NCBI RefSeq assembly: GCF_001653135.1
Contig: NZ_BDDS01000001.1
Coordinates: forward strand, 248,001-312,000
Direction: 5' to 3'
Source: Pseudoalteromonas neustonica
Lineage (GTDB): Bacteria > Pseudomonadota > Gammaproteobacteria > Enterobacterales > Alteromonadaceae
Length of the DNA: 64,000 nt
The notes below the pieces were generated by a model that saw only the letters and a program-made list of their open reading frames with translations, did not search any database and was not told where the DNA came from. Of the stretch, positions 7,592 through 19,470 are shown piece after piece. Position numbers and translations under genes: made by a program. The stretch's first letter is position 1. Each line of letters begins with the position of its first letter.

Positions 7592-8785
7592 ATGGTCATT
7601 AAGCCTAAAATTCGCGGTTTCATCTGTACTAACGCCCACCCAGTAGGTTGTGCAGAGCACGTACAAGAACAAATTAACTATGTAAAACAGCAAGGCGCAT
7701 TAAAAAATGCACCTAAAAATGTGTTAGTTATCGGTGCGTCAACAGGCTATGGCCTTGCATCTCGTATTACTGCTGCATTTGGTGGCGGTGCTAAAACATT
7801 AGGTATCTTCTTCGAAAAAGAAGGCACAGAGCGTAAAACAGGTTCAGCTGGTTGGTATAACACCGCTGCATTTCAAGCCGCAGCTGACGCTGAAGGCTTA
7901 TGGTCTAAAAATATTAATGGCGATGCGTTTTCAAACGAAATCAAACAAAAAGCGATTGATACAATTAAAGCTGATTTAGGTAAAGTTGATCTAATCATCT
8001 ATAGTCTTGCATCTCCTCGTCGCACAGATCCAAATACAGGTGAAGTGTATTCTTCAACACTTAAGCCAATTGGGAATGCAGTTACGACCAAAAACTTAAA
8101 TACATCAAAACGTGAAATTGACGACATTACAGTCGAGGCCGCAAATCAAGATGATATCGACAACACGATTAAAGTGATGGGTGGTGAAGATTGGGAAATG
8201 TGGATAGAAGCACTTAAAGAAGCTGACGTTTTAGCTGATAACTTTAAAACCAGTGCTTATACATACATCGGTAAAGAATTAACGTGGCCAATATATGGTC
8301 ATGCGACAATTGGTAAAGCGAAAGAAGATCTAGATCGCGCAACAGTTGCTATTAAAGAATCAACCAAAGCATTAAATGGCGAAGCATACGTATCATCATT
8401 AAATGCGGTAGTAACGCAAGCAAGTTCTGCTATTCCTATTATGCCGCTTTATATCTCTGCTTTATTTAAAGTAATGAAAGCGGATGGAACATATGAAGGC
8501 ACGATTGAACAAATTCACGCATTGTTCACTGAAAATTTATATGGCGAGTCACCACGTTTTGATGACGGTGGTCATTTATTCCAAAACTACAAAGAGTTGG
8601 AAGATGATGTTCAAGCCCGAATTCAAACAGTATGGGATTGCGTAACAACAGAAACAATTGACGAATTAACTGATTACGTGGGGTACCACAATGAATTTTT
8701 ACGTTTATTCGGTTTTGGTATCGACACAGTTGATTACGAACAAGATGTAGATTCAGTAGCACCAATCGCAAACATGATAGATTGA
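7592..8785 (+). CDS. fabV: Trans-2-enoyl-ACP/CoA reductase FabV
   Basis: FabV catalyses the last NADH-dependent reduction in each cycle of type II fatty-acid synthesis and is largely insensitive to triclosan. The 397-residue protein fits the family. It opens MVIKPKIRGFICTNAHPVGC, has the cofactor loop VIGASTGYGLASR (46-58), and carries the family-specific active site Y-x8-K as Y235 and K244, the same numbering as characterised FabV enzymes. It is monocistronic, with terminators on both sides. Confidence 0.96.
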   Translation: MVIKPKIRGFICTNAHPVGCAEHVQEQINYVKQQGALKNAPKNVLVIGASTGYGLASRITAAFGGGAKTLGIFFEKEGTERKTGSAGWYNTAAFQAAADAEGLWSKNINGDAFSNEIKQKAIDTIKADLGKVDLIIYSLASPRRTDPNTGEVYSSTLKPIGNAVTTKNLNTSKREIDDITVEAANQDDIDNTIKVMGGEDWEMWIEALKEADVLADNFKTSAYTYIGKELTWPIYGHATIGKAKEDLDRATVAIKESTKALNGEAYVSSLNAVVTQASSAIPIMPLYISALFKVMKADGTYEGTIEQIHALFTENLYGESPRFDDGGHLFQNYKELEDDVQARIQTVWDCVTTETIDELTDYVGYHNEFLRLFGFGIDTVDYEQDVDSVAPIANMID

Positions 8786-8802
8786 TCAATAATCATGAAT
8801 AG

Positions 8803-8827
8803 AAAAGTCGCTTAGGCGACTTTTTTT
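8803..8827 (+). terminator. Rho-independent terminator of fabV
   Basis: The stem AAAAGTCGC (8803-8811)/GCGACTTTT (8816-8824) has a 4-base loop and seven to eight T's. Confidence 0.92.
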
Positions 8828-10504
<1,677 letters not shown>

Positions 10505-10507
10505 GAG

Positions 10508-11710
10508 ATGGGTTTAAAGAAATTTCTAGAAGATATCGAGCCGCATTTTGAAGCCGGTGGTAAACATGAAAAATTCTATGCGCTGTATGAAGCAGCTGCA
10601 ACTATTTTTTATACCCCGGGTTACGTAAATAAAGGCGCGACACACGTTCGTGACAACATCGACCTAAAACGCATGATGATTTTAGTGTGGATGGCGACGT
10701 TCCCTGCAATGTTTTTTGGTATGTTCAATATCGGTCATCAGGCCGCTGGTGCATTAGCACAAGGTTTTGAGCTAGCAAATACTTGGCAAGTTGGCCTGTT
10801 CCAGATGTTTGGTGGTGAATTAACCGCTGCTTCCGGCTGGGGCGCTAAAATGTTTTACGGAGCCTGTTTCTTCCTACCTATTTACGCAGTAACATTTGCT
10901 GTAGGTGGTTTTTGGGAAGTTATATTTGCTTCAGTGCGTAAGCATGAAGTTAACGAAGGTTTCTTCGTAACCTCTGTTTTATTTGCACTTATCTTGCCTG
11001 CAACCATTCCTTTGTGGCAAGTTGCACTAGGTATTACATTCGGTGTAGTAATCGCTAAAGAAATTTTTGGTGGTACTGGTCGTAACTTCTTAAATCCTGC
11101 ATTAGCTGGCCGTGCGTTTTTATTCTTCGCATACCCTGCACAAATCTCAGGTGACACAGTATGGACAGCAGTAGACTCGTTCTCTGGTGCAACTATGCTA
11201 GGTCAAGCGTTTGTTGGTTCTCTTGATTACAGCAACATAGCTCTTTGGTGGGATGCGTTCTACGGTTTCATTCAAGGTTCAGTCGGTGAAACATCTACCC
11301 TTGCAGTGATGATTGGTGGCTTGTTCTTAATCTACGTTCGAATTGCTTCTTGGCGCATTGTGCTAGGTGTATTCTTGGGTATGGTTGCAACAGCATTCTT
11401 ATTAAATGCAGTTGGATCTGACACTAACCCTGTATTTGCAATGCCTTGGCATTGGCACTTTGTACTTGGTGGTTTTGCTTTTGGTATGTTCTTTATGGCG
11501 ACAGACCCAGTGTCAGCGGCATTTACAGATAAAGCAAAATTTGCGTATGGCGCACTAATTGGCGTAATGGTTGTAATGATCCGTGTAATTAACCCTGCAT
11601 TCCCAGAGGGTATGATGCTAGCAATCTTATTTGCTAACTTATTTGCACCATTATTCGATCACTTCGTAGTGCAGGCTAATATCAAGCGGAGGTTGGCACG
11701 TAATGTCTAG
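10508..11710 (+). CDS. nqrB: Na+-translocating NADH:quinone reductase subunit B
   Basis: This integral-membrane subunit carries a covalently bound FMN and riboflavin and forms much of the Na+ channel and quinone site. The 400-residue protein has about ten hydrophobic helices. The flavinylation motif SGAT is at 226-229 (DSFSGATML), with T229 as the predicted FMN-phosphothreonine. [23 protein letters not shown] precedes it, as in the RnfD/NqrB family. It overlaps nqrC by 8 bases. The ApbE transferase needed for the FMN bond is encoded 3.3 kb downstream. Confidence 0.97.
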   Translation: MGLKKFLEDIEPHFEAGGKHEKFYALYEAAATIFYTPGYVNKGATHVRDNIDLKRMMILVWMATFPAMFFGMFNIGHQAAGALAQGFELANTWQVGLFQMFGGELTAASGWGAKMFYGACFFLPIYAVTFAVGGFWEVIFASVRKHEVNEGFFVTSVLFALILPATIPLWQVALGITFGVVIAKEIFGGTGRNFLNPALAGRAFLFFAYPAQISGDTVWTAVDSFSGATMLGQAFVGSLDYSNIALWWDAFYGFIQGSVGETSTLAVMIGGLFLIYVRIASWRIVLGVFLGMVATAFLLNAVGSDTNPVFAMPWHWHFVLGGFAFGMFFMATDPVSAAFTDKAKFAYGALIGVMVVMIRVINPAFPEGMMLAILFANLFAPLFDHFVVQANIKRRLARNV

Positions 11711-12452
11711 TAATAACGAATCAATCGGCAAAACGCTATCTGTTGTTGTAGCACTATGTTTAGTGTGTGCAATCATTGTATCGTTTGCTTCAGTTCAGCT
11801 TCGCCCATTGCAGCAAGCTAACAAAACGCAGGATATTCAAAAGAATATCTTAGCAGCAGCGGGTATCGATGCTGTTGAAAATATCTCTGATACTTTCAAT
11901 GCAAAAATCGAAGCGCGTGTTGTTAATATGAAAACTGGTGAGTTTGTTGACACTGACCCAAATACTTTTGATTTCGAGAAAAGTAAATTTGACCAAAAAA
12001 TTAGTTTTGCACTAAAAGCAAACGGTATCAAAGATATCGCAGGCATTCAGCGTATGACTACAGAGTCACCAGTTTACATTTCTAAAAAAGCTGACGGTTC
12101 AACTGATGCAATCATTTTACCAATCCAAGGCTATGGTCTTTGGGGTGTTATGTATGGCTTTGTTGCACTTGAAAGCGATGGCGAAACAGTTAAAGATATT
12201 AACTTTTATAAGCATAATGAAACACCTGGCCTGGGTGGGGAAATTCAAAACCCACAATGGACTGCTTCATTTCAAGGTAAAGCATTACCCGTTGATATAG
12301 TAAAAAGCGGTGCTAAAAATGAACATCAAATTGATGGTCTATCAGGTGCAACTTTAACCTCAAACGGTGTTGATCATGCAATTGACTTCTGGACTGGTGA
12401 AAACGGCTTTGGCCCTTTCCTAGCGAGAGTACGTGAAGGAGCATTGAAATAA
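11703..12452 (+). CDS. nqrC: Na+-translocating NADH:quinone reductase subunit C
   Basis: NqrC is anchored by one N-terminal helix (about residues 11-32) and exposes a periplasmic domain with covalent FMN. In the 249-residue product the flavinylation motif [10 protein letters not shown] is at 211-220, with T217 the predicted attachment site. The start codon lies inside the end of nqrB and the stop shares a base with the nqrD start, so translational coupling is likely. Confidence 0.97.
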   Translation: MSSNNESIGKTLSVVVALCLVCAIIVSFASVQLRPLQQANKTQDIQKNILAAAGIDAVENISDTFNAKIEARVVNMKTGEFVDTDPNTFDFEKSKFDQKISFALKANGIKDIAGIQRMTTESPVYISKKADGSTDAIILPIQGYGLWGVMYGFVALESDGETVKDINFYKHNETPGLGGEIQNPQWTASFQGKALPVDIVKSGAKNEHQIDGLSGATLTSNGVDHAIDFWTGENGFGPFLARVREGALK

Positions 12453-13084
12453 TGGCTGATACAAAAGAAATGAAATCGGTTCTGTTTGGTCCGGTCTTTG
12501 CTAATAACCCGATTGCGCTCCAAGTTCTCGGTGTTTGTTCTGCGCTTGCGGTAACATCTAGCTTAAAAAATGCATTAATCATGTCAATTGCATTGACCTT
12601 GGTAACGGCTTTTTCAAGTTTATTTATCTCAATGATCCGTAACCAGATCCCGTCATCTGTACGTATCATCGTGCAAATGACTATTATTGCGTCATTGGTA
12701 ATTGTTGTTGACCAAGTACTACAAGCGTTCTCTTATGCTACGGCAAAAGAGCTATCTGTATTCGTTGGCCTAATCATTACTAACTGTATCGTAATGGGTC
12801 GTGCTGAAGCATACGCGATGAAGTCGCCGCCACTTATGTCGTTCCTTGATGGTATCGGTAATGGTTTAGGCTACTCAGTTGTGCTACTGACAGTTGGCTT
12901 TATTCGTGAGCTATTTGGTAAAGGTACATTGTTTGGTGCTGAAATCATCCCTCTTGTACAAGATGGTGGTTGGTATCAACCTATGGGTCTATTGATTTTA
13001 CCGCCTAGTGCATTCTTCATCATTGGTTTATTCATTTGGGTACTTCGTACTTATAAGAAAGACCAAGTAGAAGCGAAAGGGTAA
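12452..13084 (+). CDS. nqrD: Na+-translocating NADH:quinone reductase subunit D
   Basis: NqrD is a six-helix membrane subunit that, with NqrE, forms a symmetric core holding an iron centre in the membrane. The 210-residue product has the family features [18 protein letters not shown], with Cys in the first helix, and [19 protein letters not shown], with Cys in the fourth. It matches RnfE/NqrD in length. It is coupled to nqrC by a one-base overlap. Confidence 0.96.
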   Translation: MADTKEMKSVLFGPVFANNPIALQVLGVCSALAVTSSLKNALIMSIALTLVTAFSSLFISMIRNQIPSSVRIIVQMTIIASLVIVVDQVLQAFSYATAKELSVFVGLIITNCIVMGRAEAYAMKSPPLMSFLDGIGNGLGYSVVLLTVGFIRELFGKGTLFGAEIIPLVQDGGWYQPMGLLILPPSAFFIIGLFIWVLRTYKKDQVEAKG

Positions 13085-13094
13085 GGGGCAGACT

Positions 13095-13703
13095 GTGGAA
13101 CATTATATAAGTTTATTCGTAAAAGCAGTTTTCATTGAAAACTTAGCTTTAGCCTTCTTCCTAGGTATGTGTACTTTCCTTGCAGTATCAAAGAAAGTAA
13201 CAACGTCTATCGGCCTAGGTGTAGCAGTTATCGTGGTACTGGGTATCTCAGTACCAGTTAACAACTTGGTTTATCATGCAGTTCTGGCACCTGGTGCACT
13301 TGAGTGGCTTGGTTACCCAGAAGCGGATCTTAGCTTCTTACGTTTCTTGACATTCATCGGTGTTATTGCAGCACTTGTACAAATTCTTGAAATGGCATTA
13401 GATAAGTTCTTCCCAGCACTTTATAACGCGTTAGGTATCTTCCTACCATTGATCACAGTTAACTGTGCAATCTTTGGTGCAGTATCTTTCATGGTTGAAC
13501 GTAACTATAACTTCACTGAATCAGTGGTTTATGGTATCGGTTCTGGTGTGGGTTGGGCGCTGGCAATTACTTTACTTGCTGGTATCCGTGAGAAAATGAA
13601 GTATTCAGACGTGCCAGACGGCCTACGTGGTTTAGGTATTACCTTTATCACTGTTGGTTTAATGGGTCTTGGCTTTATGTCATTCTCTGGTATTTCACTT
13701 TAA
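13095..13703 (+). CDS. nqrE: Na+-translocating NADH:quinone reductase subunit E
   Basis: NqrE is the partner of NqrD in the membrane core. The 202-residue product shows six helices and the conserved cysteine contexts [14 protein letters not shown] and [17 protein letters not shown]. Translation begins at a GTG (13095) preceded by AAGGGGCAGACT, which supplies a good Shine-Dalgarno sequence. It lies 10 bases after nqrD. Confidence 0.96.
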   Translation: MEHYISLFVKAVFIENLALAFFLGMCTFLAVSKKVTTSIGLGVAVIVVLGISVPVNNLVYHAVLAPGALEWLGYPEADLSFLRFLTFIGVIAALVQILEMALDKFFPALYNALGIFLPLITVNCAIFGAVSFMVERNYNFTESVVYGIGSGVGWALAITLLAGIREKMKYSDVPDGLRGLGITFITVGLMGLGFMSFSGISL

Positions 13704-13722
13704 TAGGTAGCGAGGATAAATC

Positions 13723-14952
13723 ATGAGTTATGAGATTTTCTTAGGCGTTGGTGTTTTCATCGCTATCGTTGTACTGCTAGTTTTAGTCATCATTGGTGCT
13801 AAATCTAAGTTAGTTGCAAGCGGTGACATCATCATCGGCGTAAATGGCGATCCAGAGAAAGCCATTACAACATCAGCAGGTAGTAAGCTATTAGGTGCAC
13901 TATCTGAGTCAGGTATTTTCGTATCATCTGCATGTGGTGGCGGTGGCTCTTGTGGTCAGTGTCGTGTACACATTCACTCTGGTGGCGGCGATATCTTACC
14001 AACTGAACTTGATCACATCTCTAAAGGTGAAGCCCGTGAAGGCTGTCGTTTAGCGTGTCAGGTAAATGTTAAAAACGACATGGAAATTGAACTTGAAGAG
14101 TCAATTTTCGGTGTTAAAAAATGGGATTGTGAAGTTATCTCTAACGATAACAAAGCAACGTTCATTAAAGAGCTTAAACTACAAATACCTGATGGCGAGT
14201 CAGTACCGTTTCGTGCCGGTGGTTATATTCAAATTGAAGCCCCTGCACATCACGTTAAATATGCTGATTTCGATGTACCTGAAGAGTACCGTGGCGATTG
14301 GAACCATTTTGGTTTCTTCAAGCTGGAGTCTAAAGTAGACGAAGAAACAATTCGTGCTTACTCAATGGCTAACTACCCAGAAGAAGAAGGCATCATCATG
14401 CTTAACGTGCGTATCGCTGCGCCGCCTCCAAGAGACTTAAGCTTACCTTGTGGTAAAATGTCATCGTACATTTGGTCACTTAAAGAAGGTGATAAAGTAA
14501 CTATCTCTGGCCCATTTGGTGAGTTCTTTGCAAAAGATACTGACGCTGAAATGGTCTTTGTTGGTGGTGGTGCTGGTATGGCGCCTATGCGTTCACATAT
14601 CTTTGACCAACTTAAACGTTTGAACTCTAAGCGTAAGATGAGTTTCTGGTATGGTGCACGTTCTAGACGTGAAATGTTCTACGTTGAAGATTTTGACGGC
14701 TTAGCCGCTGAAAACCCTAACTTTGTATGGCATACAGCGCTTTCAGATCCACAACCAGAAGATAACTGGGAAGGCTATACTGGCTTTATCCATAACGTGT
14801 TATTTGAGAACTATCTTAAAGAACATGAAGCGCCGGAAGATTGTGAGTTCTACATGTGTGGTCCTCCAATGATGAACGCTGCTGTTATCACTATGTTGAA
14901 AGACTTAGGTGTTGAAGACGAAAATATCTTATTAGATGATTTCGGTGGCTAA
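13723..14952 (+). CDS. nqrF: Na+-translocating NADH:quinone reductase subunit F
   Basis: NqrF is the electron entry subunit: it oxidises NADH and passes electrons through FAD and a [2Fe-2S] cluster. The 409-residue protein has an N-terminal anchor helix (about 4-25), a ferredoxin domain with ligands C71, C77, C80 and C112, an FAD domain with RAYSMANYP, and an NADH domain with [12 protein letters not shown] and MCGPPMM near the C-terminus. It ends in the expected acidic DDFGG. It is the last structural gene and is followed by a terminator. Confidence 0.97.
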   Translation: MSYEIFLGVGVFIAIVVLLVLVIIGAKSKLVASGDIIIGVNGDPEKAITTSAGSKLLGALSESGIFVSSACGGGGSCGQCRVHIHSGGGDILPTELDHISKGEAREGCRLACQVNVKNDMEIELEESIFGVKKWDCEVISNDNKATFIKELKLQIPDGESVPFRAGGYIQIEAPAHHVKYADFDVPEEYRGDWNHFGFFKLESKVDEETIRAYSMANYPEEEGIIMLNVRIAAPPPRDLSLPCGKMSSYIWSLKEGDKVTISGPFGEFFAKDTDAEMVFVGGGAGMAPMRSHIFDQLKRLNSKRKMSFWYGARSRREMFYVEDFDGLAAENPNFVWHTALSDPQPEDNWEGYTGFIHNVLFENYLKEHEAPEDCEFYMCGPPMMNAAVITMLKDLGVEDENILLDDFGG

Positions 14953-14991
14953 CACCCATATCAAAACAATTTAGTTTTGGTTAGAATATCA

Positions 14992-15024
14992 GCCTCGTAG
15001 TAACTAATGCTACGGGGCTTTTTT
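14992..15024 (+). terminator. Terminator after nqrF
   Basis: GCCTCGTAG (14992-15000) pairs with CTACGGGGC (15010-15018), with one G-U pair, and is followed by TTTTTT. It separates nqrABCDEF from apbE, possibly as a partial terminator that lowers apbE-nqrM expression. Confidence 0.85.
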
Positions 15025-15054
15025 ATATTTAAAATTTAACCTGAGTAGGCTGCT

Positions 15055-16083
15055 ATGAATAGAGTTTTTCACCCGCAGGCATTAATTGCCATATTTTTTC
15101 TTACTCTCACTTTACTCATATCTGGTTGTGGTAAAAATGAGCCGCAAGAGTTATACCTTGAAGGTAAAACGATGGGCACAACTTATCACATTAAAGTATT
15201 TGCCGAGCAAGAAAAACTAGCCTCGCTTAACTTGTTGCCTGAAGTAACACAGTTATTGAAAGACATTAATTTATCCATGTCTACGTACATTAAGGACTCT
15301 GAAATAAATCAATTTAACCGTTTACCAGCAGGCGAAGTAATGCCTATCAGTAGTGACTTTAGAGCTGTAGTCAGTGAATCAATTCGCTTAGGGAAATCAA
15401 CTAAAACCCTTGATGTGACTATGGGACCATTAATTGATTTATGGGGTTTTGGCCCTGATAAAAAGCCCACTAAGCGACCAACTAATGAAGCACTGTTAGC
15501 AATGATTGCTAAAATTGGTGTTGATAAGTTGATATTAACAGATCAAGGTTTAGCTAAATCAATCGATGGCTTAGCGCTATCATTTTCTGCCACGGCAAAA
15601 GGCTATGGTATTGATAAGGTAGCAGAGTTACTAGAGAGCCATGGCTTAACGAACTACATGGTTGAAATTGGCGGTGAGCTTAGAGTTTCAGGTAAAAAGC
15701 CTAATGATCTAGATTGGCGTATCGCTATTGAGCAGCCTGATACCGAGCTCGGTGTTCGCAAAGTACATAAGGTTTTGGCTCCAGGAAATAATGGTATTGC
15801 TACCTCGGGTGACTATCGTATTTTTTACGAAATGGAGGGCGTGACTTACAGCCATTTAATCGATCCAGTAACGGGTATGCCAAGTCGTCATGATCTTGTT
15901 TCTGTGACCGTGTTACACCCATCAGCAATGACCGCAGATGGCCTTGCAACAGCATTGACTGTAATGGGGATGGAAAAAGCAAAAGCTTATGCACAGGAGC
16001 ATGATTTACCCGTTTATCTGATTGCTAAATCAGAAGATGGTTTAGTCACTTATTCTAGCCCTGCATTTAAACCCTATTTGTAG
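15055..16083 (+). CDS. apbE: FAD:protein FMN transferase ApbE (lipoprotein)
   Basis: ApbE transfers FMN from FAD onto a Thr/Ser of target proteins on the periplasmic side. The targets here are evidently NqrB T229 and NqrC T217. The 342-residue product has a lipoprotein signal ending LLISGC, with lipidated C25, then the family motifs EGKTMGTTYHIKV, ATAKGYGIDKVAELL, GGELRVSG and SHLIDPVTGMP. The placement directly behind nqrF, with nqrM next, is a known maturation arrangement. Confidence 0.95.
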   Translation: MNRVFHPQALIAIFFLTLTLLISGCGKNEPQELYLEGKTMGTTYHIKVFAEQEKLASLNLLPEVTQLLKDINLSMSTYIKDSEINQFNRLPAGEVMPISSDFRAVVSESIRLGKSTKTLDVTMGPLIDLWGFGPDKKPTKRPTNEALLAMIAKIGVDKLILTDQGLAKSIDGLALSFSATAKGYGIDKVAELLESHGLTNYMVEIGGELRVSGKKPNDLDWRIAIEQPDTELGVRKVHKVLAPGNNGIATSGDYRIFYEMEGVTYSHLIDPVTGMPSRHDLVSVTVLHPSAMTADGLATALTVMGMEKAKAYAQEHDLPVYLIAKSEDGLVTYSSPAFKPYL

Positions 16084-16165
16084 CGCGGTTTAAATCAGTT
16101 TATAATACAGTCAGCCCAGCAACTTGTTGGGTATTATTTTATTGCTGATCAATAGGGGCTAAGCA

Positions 16166-16378
16166 ATGTCACTTTTTCTTCTTACTTTTGGTTTACTACT
16201 TTTAATCGTCGCTGCGATGGCTGTGGGTATGGTAGTACAAAAGAAATCTATGGCCAGTAGTTGTGGCGGTCTTGGCTCTGTAGGCATTGATAAAGCCTGT
16301 GATTGCGATGACCCATGTGACAAGCGCAAAAAGCGGATGGCCAAAGAGCAAGTTTGGAAAGAAAACCAAATATTATAA
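16166..16378 (+). CDS. nqrM: Na+-NQR maturation protein NqrM
   Basis: This 70-residue membrane protein (DUF539) is required for assembly of Na+-NQR in Vibrio, probably by delivering iron to the NqrD/NqrE site. It shows one N-terminal helix (about 3-24) and four conserved cysteines, C33 in SSCGGLG and C45, C47 and C51 in KACDCDDPC, followed by a basic tail. It lies 82 bases after apbE and ends in a strong terminator, closing the nqr region. Confidence 0.93.
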   Translation: MSLFLLTFGLLLLIVAAMAVGMVVQKKSMASSCGGLGSVGIDKACDCDDPCDKRKKRMAKEQVWKENQIL

Positions 16379-16404
16379 GCTGTGGCAGATAAAACTACAG
16401 ATTT

Positions 16405-16430
16405 AAAAACGCCTTTAAAAGGCGTTTTTT
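16405..16430 (+). terminator. Rho-independent terminator of apbE-nqrM
   Basis: AAAAACGCCTT pairs with AAGGCGTTTTT around a minimal loop and is followed by further T's. Confidence 0.9.
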
Positions 16431-16569
16431 GTTTTACTTGCACATTTAACGACCACACCTCAATCAATATCTAAATCGCTTTTAAGTCCAATGACACTCG
16501 CACCTTCAGGTAACTTGGGTATCTACGAGTACATCAACTTACCGTTTTAAAACCTGATTAAAACGAGTA

Positions 16570-17178
16570 TCAATATGTTTTTATCAAATTAGCAATACTT
16601 ACTTTATTGATTAATATTAGGTTATTTTTTATTTCTTCTCTAATTATCGTAGCCTTATTTTGACTTAGCTTAAAATTACCTTTCCAGCTTGTCGGTTTAA
16701 ACTCTATAAAGCTAAGCTCTTGATACATAGTATTACGATGTTGTTGTGGTACATCATTAAGCTGCCATACCGGGTTTTCATTCGGTGTAAATTCTTGCTC
16801 AAAGTGAGTAGTAAGCCGTTCCATTATTGACTCTTTTTGACTAAGCTTCTGAATGATATGCACATTGGCTGTGACTAAAACAGAGGAATATAACCAGCTT
16901 GGTAATGTTTTATTCTTTGAATAGGAGGGGGATAAATAGCAGTCATCACCCCTAAACAGTAAATTTACTGATTGACCATCAAGCAGTGAAAGAGGGTTAT
17001 ATTTAGCAACATGACCAATAAATATATCGCGTTGAGCATCAAATAATAATGGTATGTGGCAAATATCATTCAGGCTACATTGCTTATTAGGCATTAAAAC
17101 GCTGGCTAACGGGTAAGTATTAACAAGAGCATGTAACTGTTCTATATTAGGTTCTTGAAAGTGAGGAGCAGGGTACAT
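16570..17178 (-). CDS. PaiB-family FMN-binding protein
   Basis: The 202-residue product belongs to the PaiB family (PF04299, FMN-binding split-barrel). It begins MYPAPHFQEPN, then has HIPLLFD, GHVAKYNPL, the YLSPSYSKNKTLPSWLY core and the C-terminal GNFKLSQNK. In Bacillus subtilis PaiB is linked to an acetyltransferase, PaiA, and to control of sporulation and protease genes. Biochemically the family is flavin-binding. Here too it follows a GNAT gene (1-base gap), and a MocR regulator is divergent from the pair. Residues after about 180 are lysine- and isoleucine-rich and less typical. Confidence 0.85.
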   Translation of the reverse strand: MYPAPHFQEPNIEQLHALVNTYPLASVLMPNKQCSLNDICHIPLLFDAQRDIFIGHVAKYNPLSLLDGQSVNLLFRGDDCYLSPSYSKNKTLPSWLYSSVLVTANVHIIQKLSQKESIMERLTTHFEQEFTPNENPVWQLNDVPQQHRNTMYQELSFIEFKPTSWKGNFKLSQNKATIIREEIKNNLILINKVSIANLIKTY

Positions 17179-17179
17179 A

Positions 17180-17755
17180 TTATAACTTACCTTCTAGTTG
17201 TAATTTTATAGCGGCCCATTGCTCATCAATGATGCTGAACTTGGCGGTGTTTCGGTATGAGCCATCAGTAAGTCGCCTATCTTTATAGCTAATGCCTTCA
17301 AAGCGGGCACCTAGTCGAGCAATTGCGTTACGGGATGTGATGTTTTTTTCATGGGTATTAAACGCAACACGTACCAACCCTAAAGTTTCAAATGCGTAAC
17401 GCAATAGCAAATATTTGGCGTGGGTGTTTATGTAACTACGTTGAAAATTTTTACTAATAAATGTGTGGCCAATTTCAGCAATGTCATTTTGACTATCTAA
17501 TCTGAATATGCGTGTAGTGCCTACAACGTGCTTTGAAGCTTTATCAATAATGGCAAAGACTACTTGTTCTGTAGGGTTAAACTGTGCGGTATTGATAAAC
17601 CAATCATATAGAGTTTCTGTCGTTCGAGTGTAATTCATTAATACCCAGCGCCATACTTGTGGATCTTGCCCTGCAAGGCTTAAACCTTTTAAATGAATGT
17701 CGCGTAGCGGTTCCAAAATAACTTTATTAGTTTGATGTGTTTGCTGAGTAAGCAT
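17180..17755 (-). CDS. GNAT-family N-acetyltransferase (RimJ/RimL-like)
   Basis: The 191-residue protein has the acetyltransferase_3 fold: the N-terminal LEPLRDIHLKGL segment, the acetyl-CoA region VVGTTRIFRLDSQNDIAEIGHTFI, then YLLLRYAFETLGLVRVAFNTHEKNITSRNAIARLGARFEG, the standard C-terminal signature. The substrate is unknown. Residues near NYTRTTETLYDWF resemble the part of the family often acting on small amines or N-termini. It is the first gene of an operon with paiB and divergent from the MocR regulator, which probably controls it. Confidence 0.87.
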   Translation of the reverse strand: MLTQQTHQTNKVILEPLRDIHLKGLSLAGQDPQVWRWVLMNYTRTTETLYDWFINTAQFNPTEQVVFAIIDKASKHVVGTTRIFRLDSQNDIAEIGHTFISKNFQRSYINTHAKYLLLRYAFETLGLVRVAFNTHEKNITSRNAIARLGARFEGISYKDRRLTDGSYRNTAKFSIIDEQWAAIKLQLEGKL

Positions 17756-17828
17756 AAAGCGCCTTATTATTGGTTATTGCAGACTATTTAAAACAAATAA
17801 TGTACGCTTATTTGGTCATGTTAAAACA

Positions 17829-17860
17829 ACCAGTTTTTAGTTTTTTGATAGACCAGTTTT
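17829..17860 (+). promoter_or_regulatory. Candidate MocR operator: paired direct repeats ACCAGTTTT
   Basis: ACCAGTTTT occurs at 17829-17837 and 17852-17860, 23 bases apart start to start (about two helical turns), in the 149-base gap between the GNAT gene and the MocR gene. Characterised MocR regulators (GabR, PdxR) bind pairs of direct repeats in the divergent promoter, so this is a plausible site. Confidence 0.5.
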
Positions 17861-17904
17861 AGCGTGAAAGGATTATGTGAACAGTTATACGGAAGGAATA
17901 AAGT

Positions 17905-19371
17905 ATGCAGCCACTTGATATTAAATTGGATTTGCCAGGCAAAGCTAAGTATCTGCAATTAGCACAGGGATTGCGAACAGCAATTATTAACGGGGATGTT
18001 GCGCCTGGGAGTAAGCTTAGCTCCGTCCGAAAAATGGCGGATATATACCAGTTAAATCGTCATACGATTATGAATGCACTTCAATTATTAGTTGCTGAGG
18101 GGTGGCTAATATCAAATGAGCGCTCAGGGTATCGGGTGACAGATAGTTTACCTATTCAAAGCAGCATTGGCGTAAAAACTGCACCCGCCTTGCAGCCTAC
18201 ACCTTATCAATTCGCTAACACACTTGAAGTGCCTAACGTTGGTATGGATTTAAATGCTTATAAATATAATTTTGCAGGGGGGCTACCTGACTTAGCAAGT
18301 TTCCCTCAAAAAGAGTTTAAACGTGCAATTAGCCATGTGTGTGATCATATCGACATTAGTAAATTACACTATGGAGAAGTAAGCGGTTGCGCTGAACTAA
18401 AAGTACAGATTAAAGAATATTTACATAAAACACGTAACTTAGATACGGACGATATTCTGATCTGTAATGGCTCACAAGAGGCATTATTTTTAATCGCTAA
18501 AGCATTTATAGCAAAGGGCGATAATATTGCTGTTGAAACGCTAGGATACCCACCAGCAAGAAAGGCATTTGCTGCATGTGGCGCGCAATTGGTCGATATA
18601 AAGCAAGACGATGAAGGCTTATGTGTCGATGATTTAAAAGCCCAGCTTATGCGATTCCCAATAAAGATGCTGTACTTAACACCGTTGCATCAGTACCCGA
18701 CCACAGTGACTTTATCGCCAACACGGCGCTTACAGATTTATCAGTTGTGTTATTCCCATAATGTGATGATCATTGAAGATGATTACGACCATGAATTTCA
18801 CTATCGCTGTAAGCCATTACAACCTATGGCTGCGGATGACCCTGCCGGCATTATTATTTACGTATCGACGTTTTCAAAAATTATGTTCTCAGCAGCGCGT
18901 ATTGGCTATATCTGCGCAGCTCCTGAGGTGATAGTGCAATTAACCGCCTGGAAGCAGCTGATGAATCATAAGAACGATGTAATTATGCAATTAGCAGTAG
19001 CACATTGGATGAAAGAGGGCGGCTTTGAGCGCCATTTAAAGCGCATGACTAAACTGTATAAGCAACGCTATGAAGCGATGGATAGCTACTTAATGCAGCT
19101 TCAAGCACAAGGTTATCCTATTGAGTACATAAAACCAGACGGTGGTATGGCTATTTGGGTTAATTTTAATAAAAATACGCGCGATTTAAAAACTGAATTA
19201 GCAAAGCAATGCGTATATATACAAACCGAGAGGGAGTTTTATTTTACCAACTCAGTACGTAGCTTAAAGCCTGCAAACCTTAGCTATATACGACTTGGCT
19301 TTGCTGGGCAATCGAATGAAAGTATGCAGCTAGGCCTATCACTTATTATACAACAGACCTATAAGCGCTAA
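17905..19371 (+). CDS. MocR-type regulator (GntR HTH fused to aminotransferase-like domain)
   Basis: The 488-residue protein has an N-terminal GntR winged helix (about 10-78, with GSKLSSVRKMADIYQLNRHTIMNAL and GYRV) joined to a fold-type I PLP domain. The PLP-binding lysine is K325 in YVSTFSKIMFSAARIGY. Family members sense PLP or an amino compound and switch a divergent target. Here the divergent genes are a GNAT and a PaiB protein, so the pair is the likely target and the signal may be an amine. The start ATG follows GGAAGGAATAAAGT, a good ribosome binding site. Confidence 0.92.
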   Translation: MQPLDIKLDLPGKAKYLQLAQGLRTAIINGDVAPGSKLSSVRKMADIYQLNRHTIMNALQLLVAEGWLISNERSGYRVTDSLPIQSSIGVKTAPALQPTPYQFANTLEVPNVGMDLNAYKYNFAGGLPDLASFPQKEFKRAISHVCDHIDISKLHYGEVSGCAELKVQIKEYLHKTRNLDTDDILICNGSQEALFLIAKAFIAKGDNIAVETLGYPPARKAFAACGAQLVDIKQDDEGLCVDDLKAQLMRFPIKMLYLTPLHQYPTTVTLSPTRRLQIYQLCYSHNVMIIEDDYDHEFHYRCKPLQPMAADDPAGIIIYVSTFSKIMFSAARIGYICAAPEVIVQLTAWKQLMNHKNDVIMQLAVAHWMKEGGFERHLKRMTKLYKQRYEAMDSYLMQLQAQGYPIEYIKPDGGMAIWVNFNKNTRDLKTELAKQCVYIQTEREFYFTNSVRSLKPANLSYIRLGFAGQSNESMQLGLSLIIQQTYKR

Positions 19372-19470
19372 GATGTTTTAACAGTCCCGGCAGTAGTCAT
19401 GCTCTACACAAAGGCAACAGCAGCTCTTTGATTACAACTAAGGTTGCATAACAGCTGTCATTTTTTGTTG

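Noticed and set aside
16431..16569. Minus-strand remnant reading IPKLPEGASVIGLKSDLDID before a stop
   Set aside because: Only about 20 residues with a stop just upstream. It could be the end of a lost gene but is too short to claim.
19448..19468. CAGCTGTCATT near the chemoreceptor 3' end as a second NagR site
   Set aside because: It lacks the central CG of the consensus, has a shortened left half, and lies downstream of genes on both sides.
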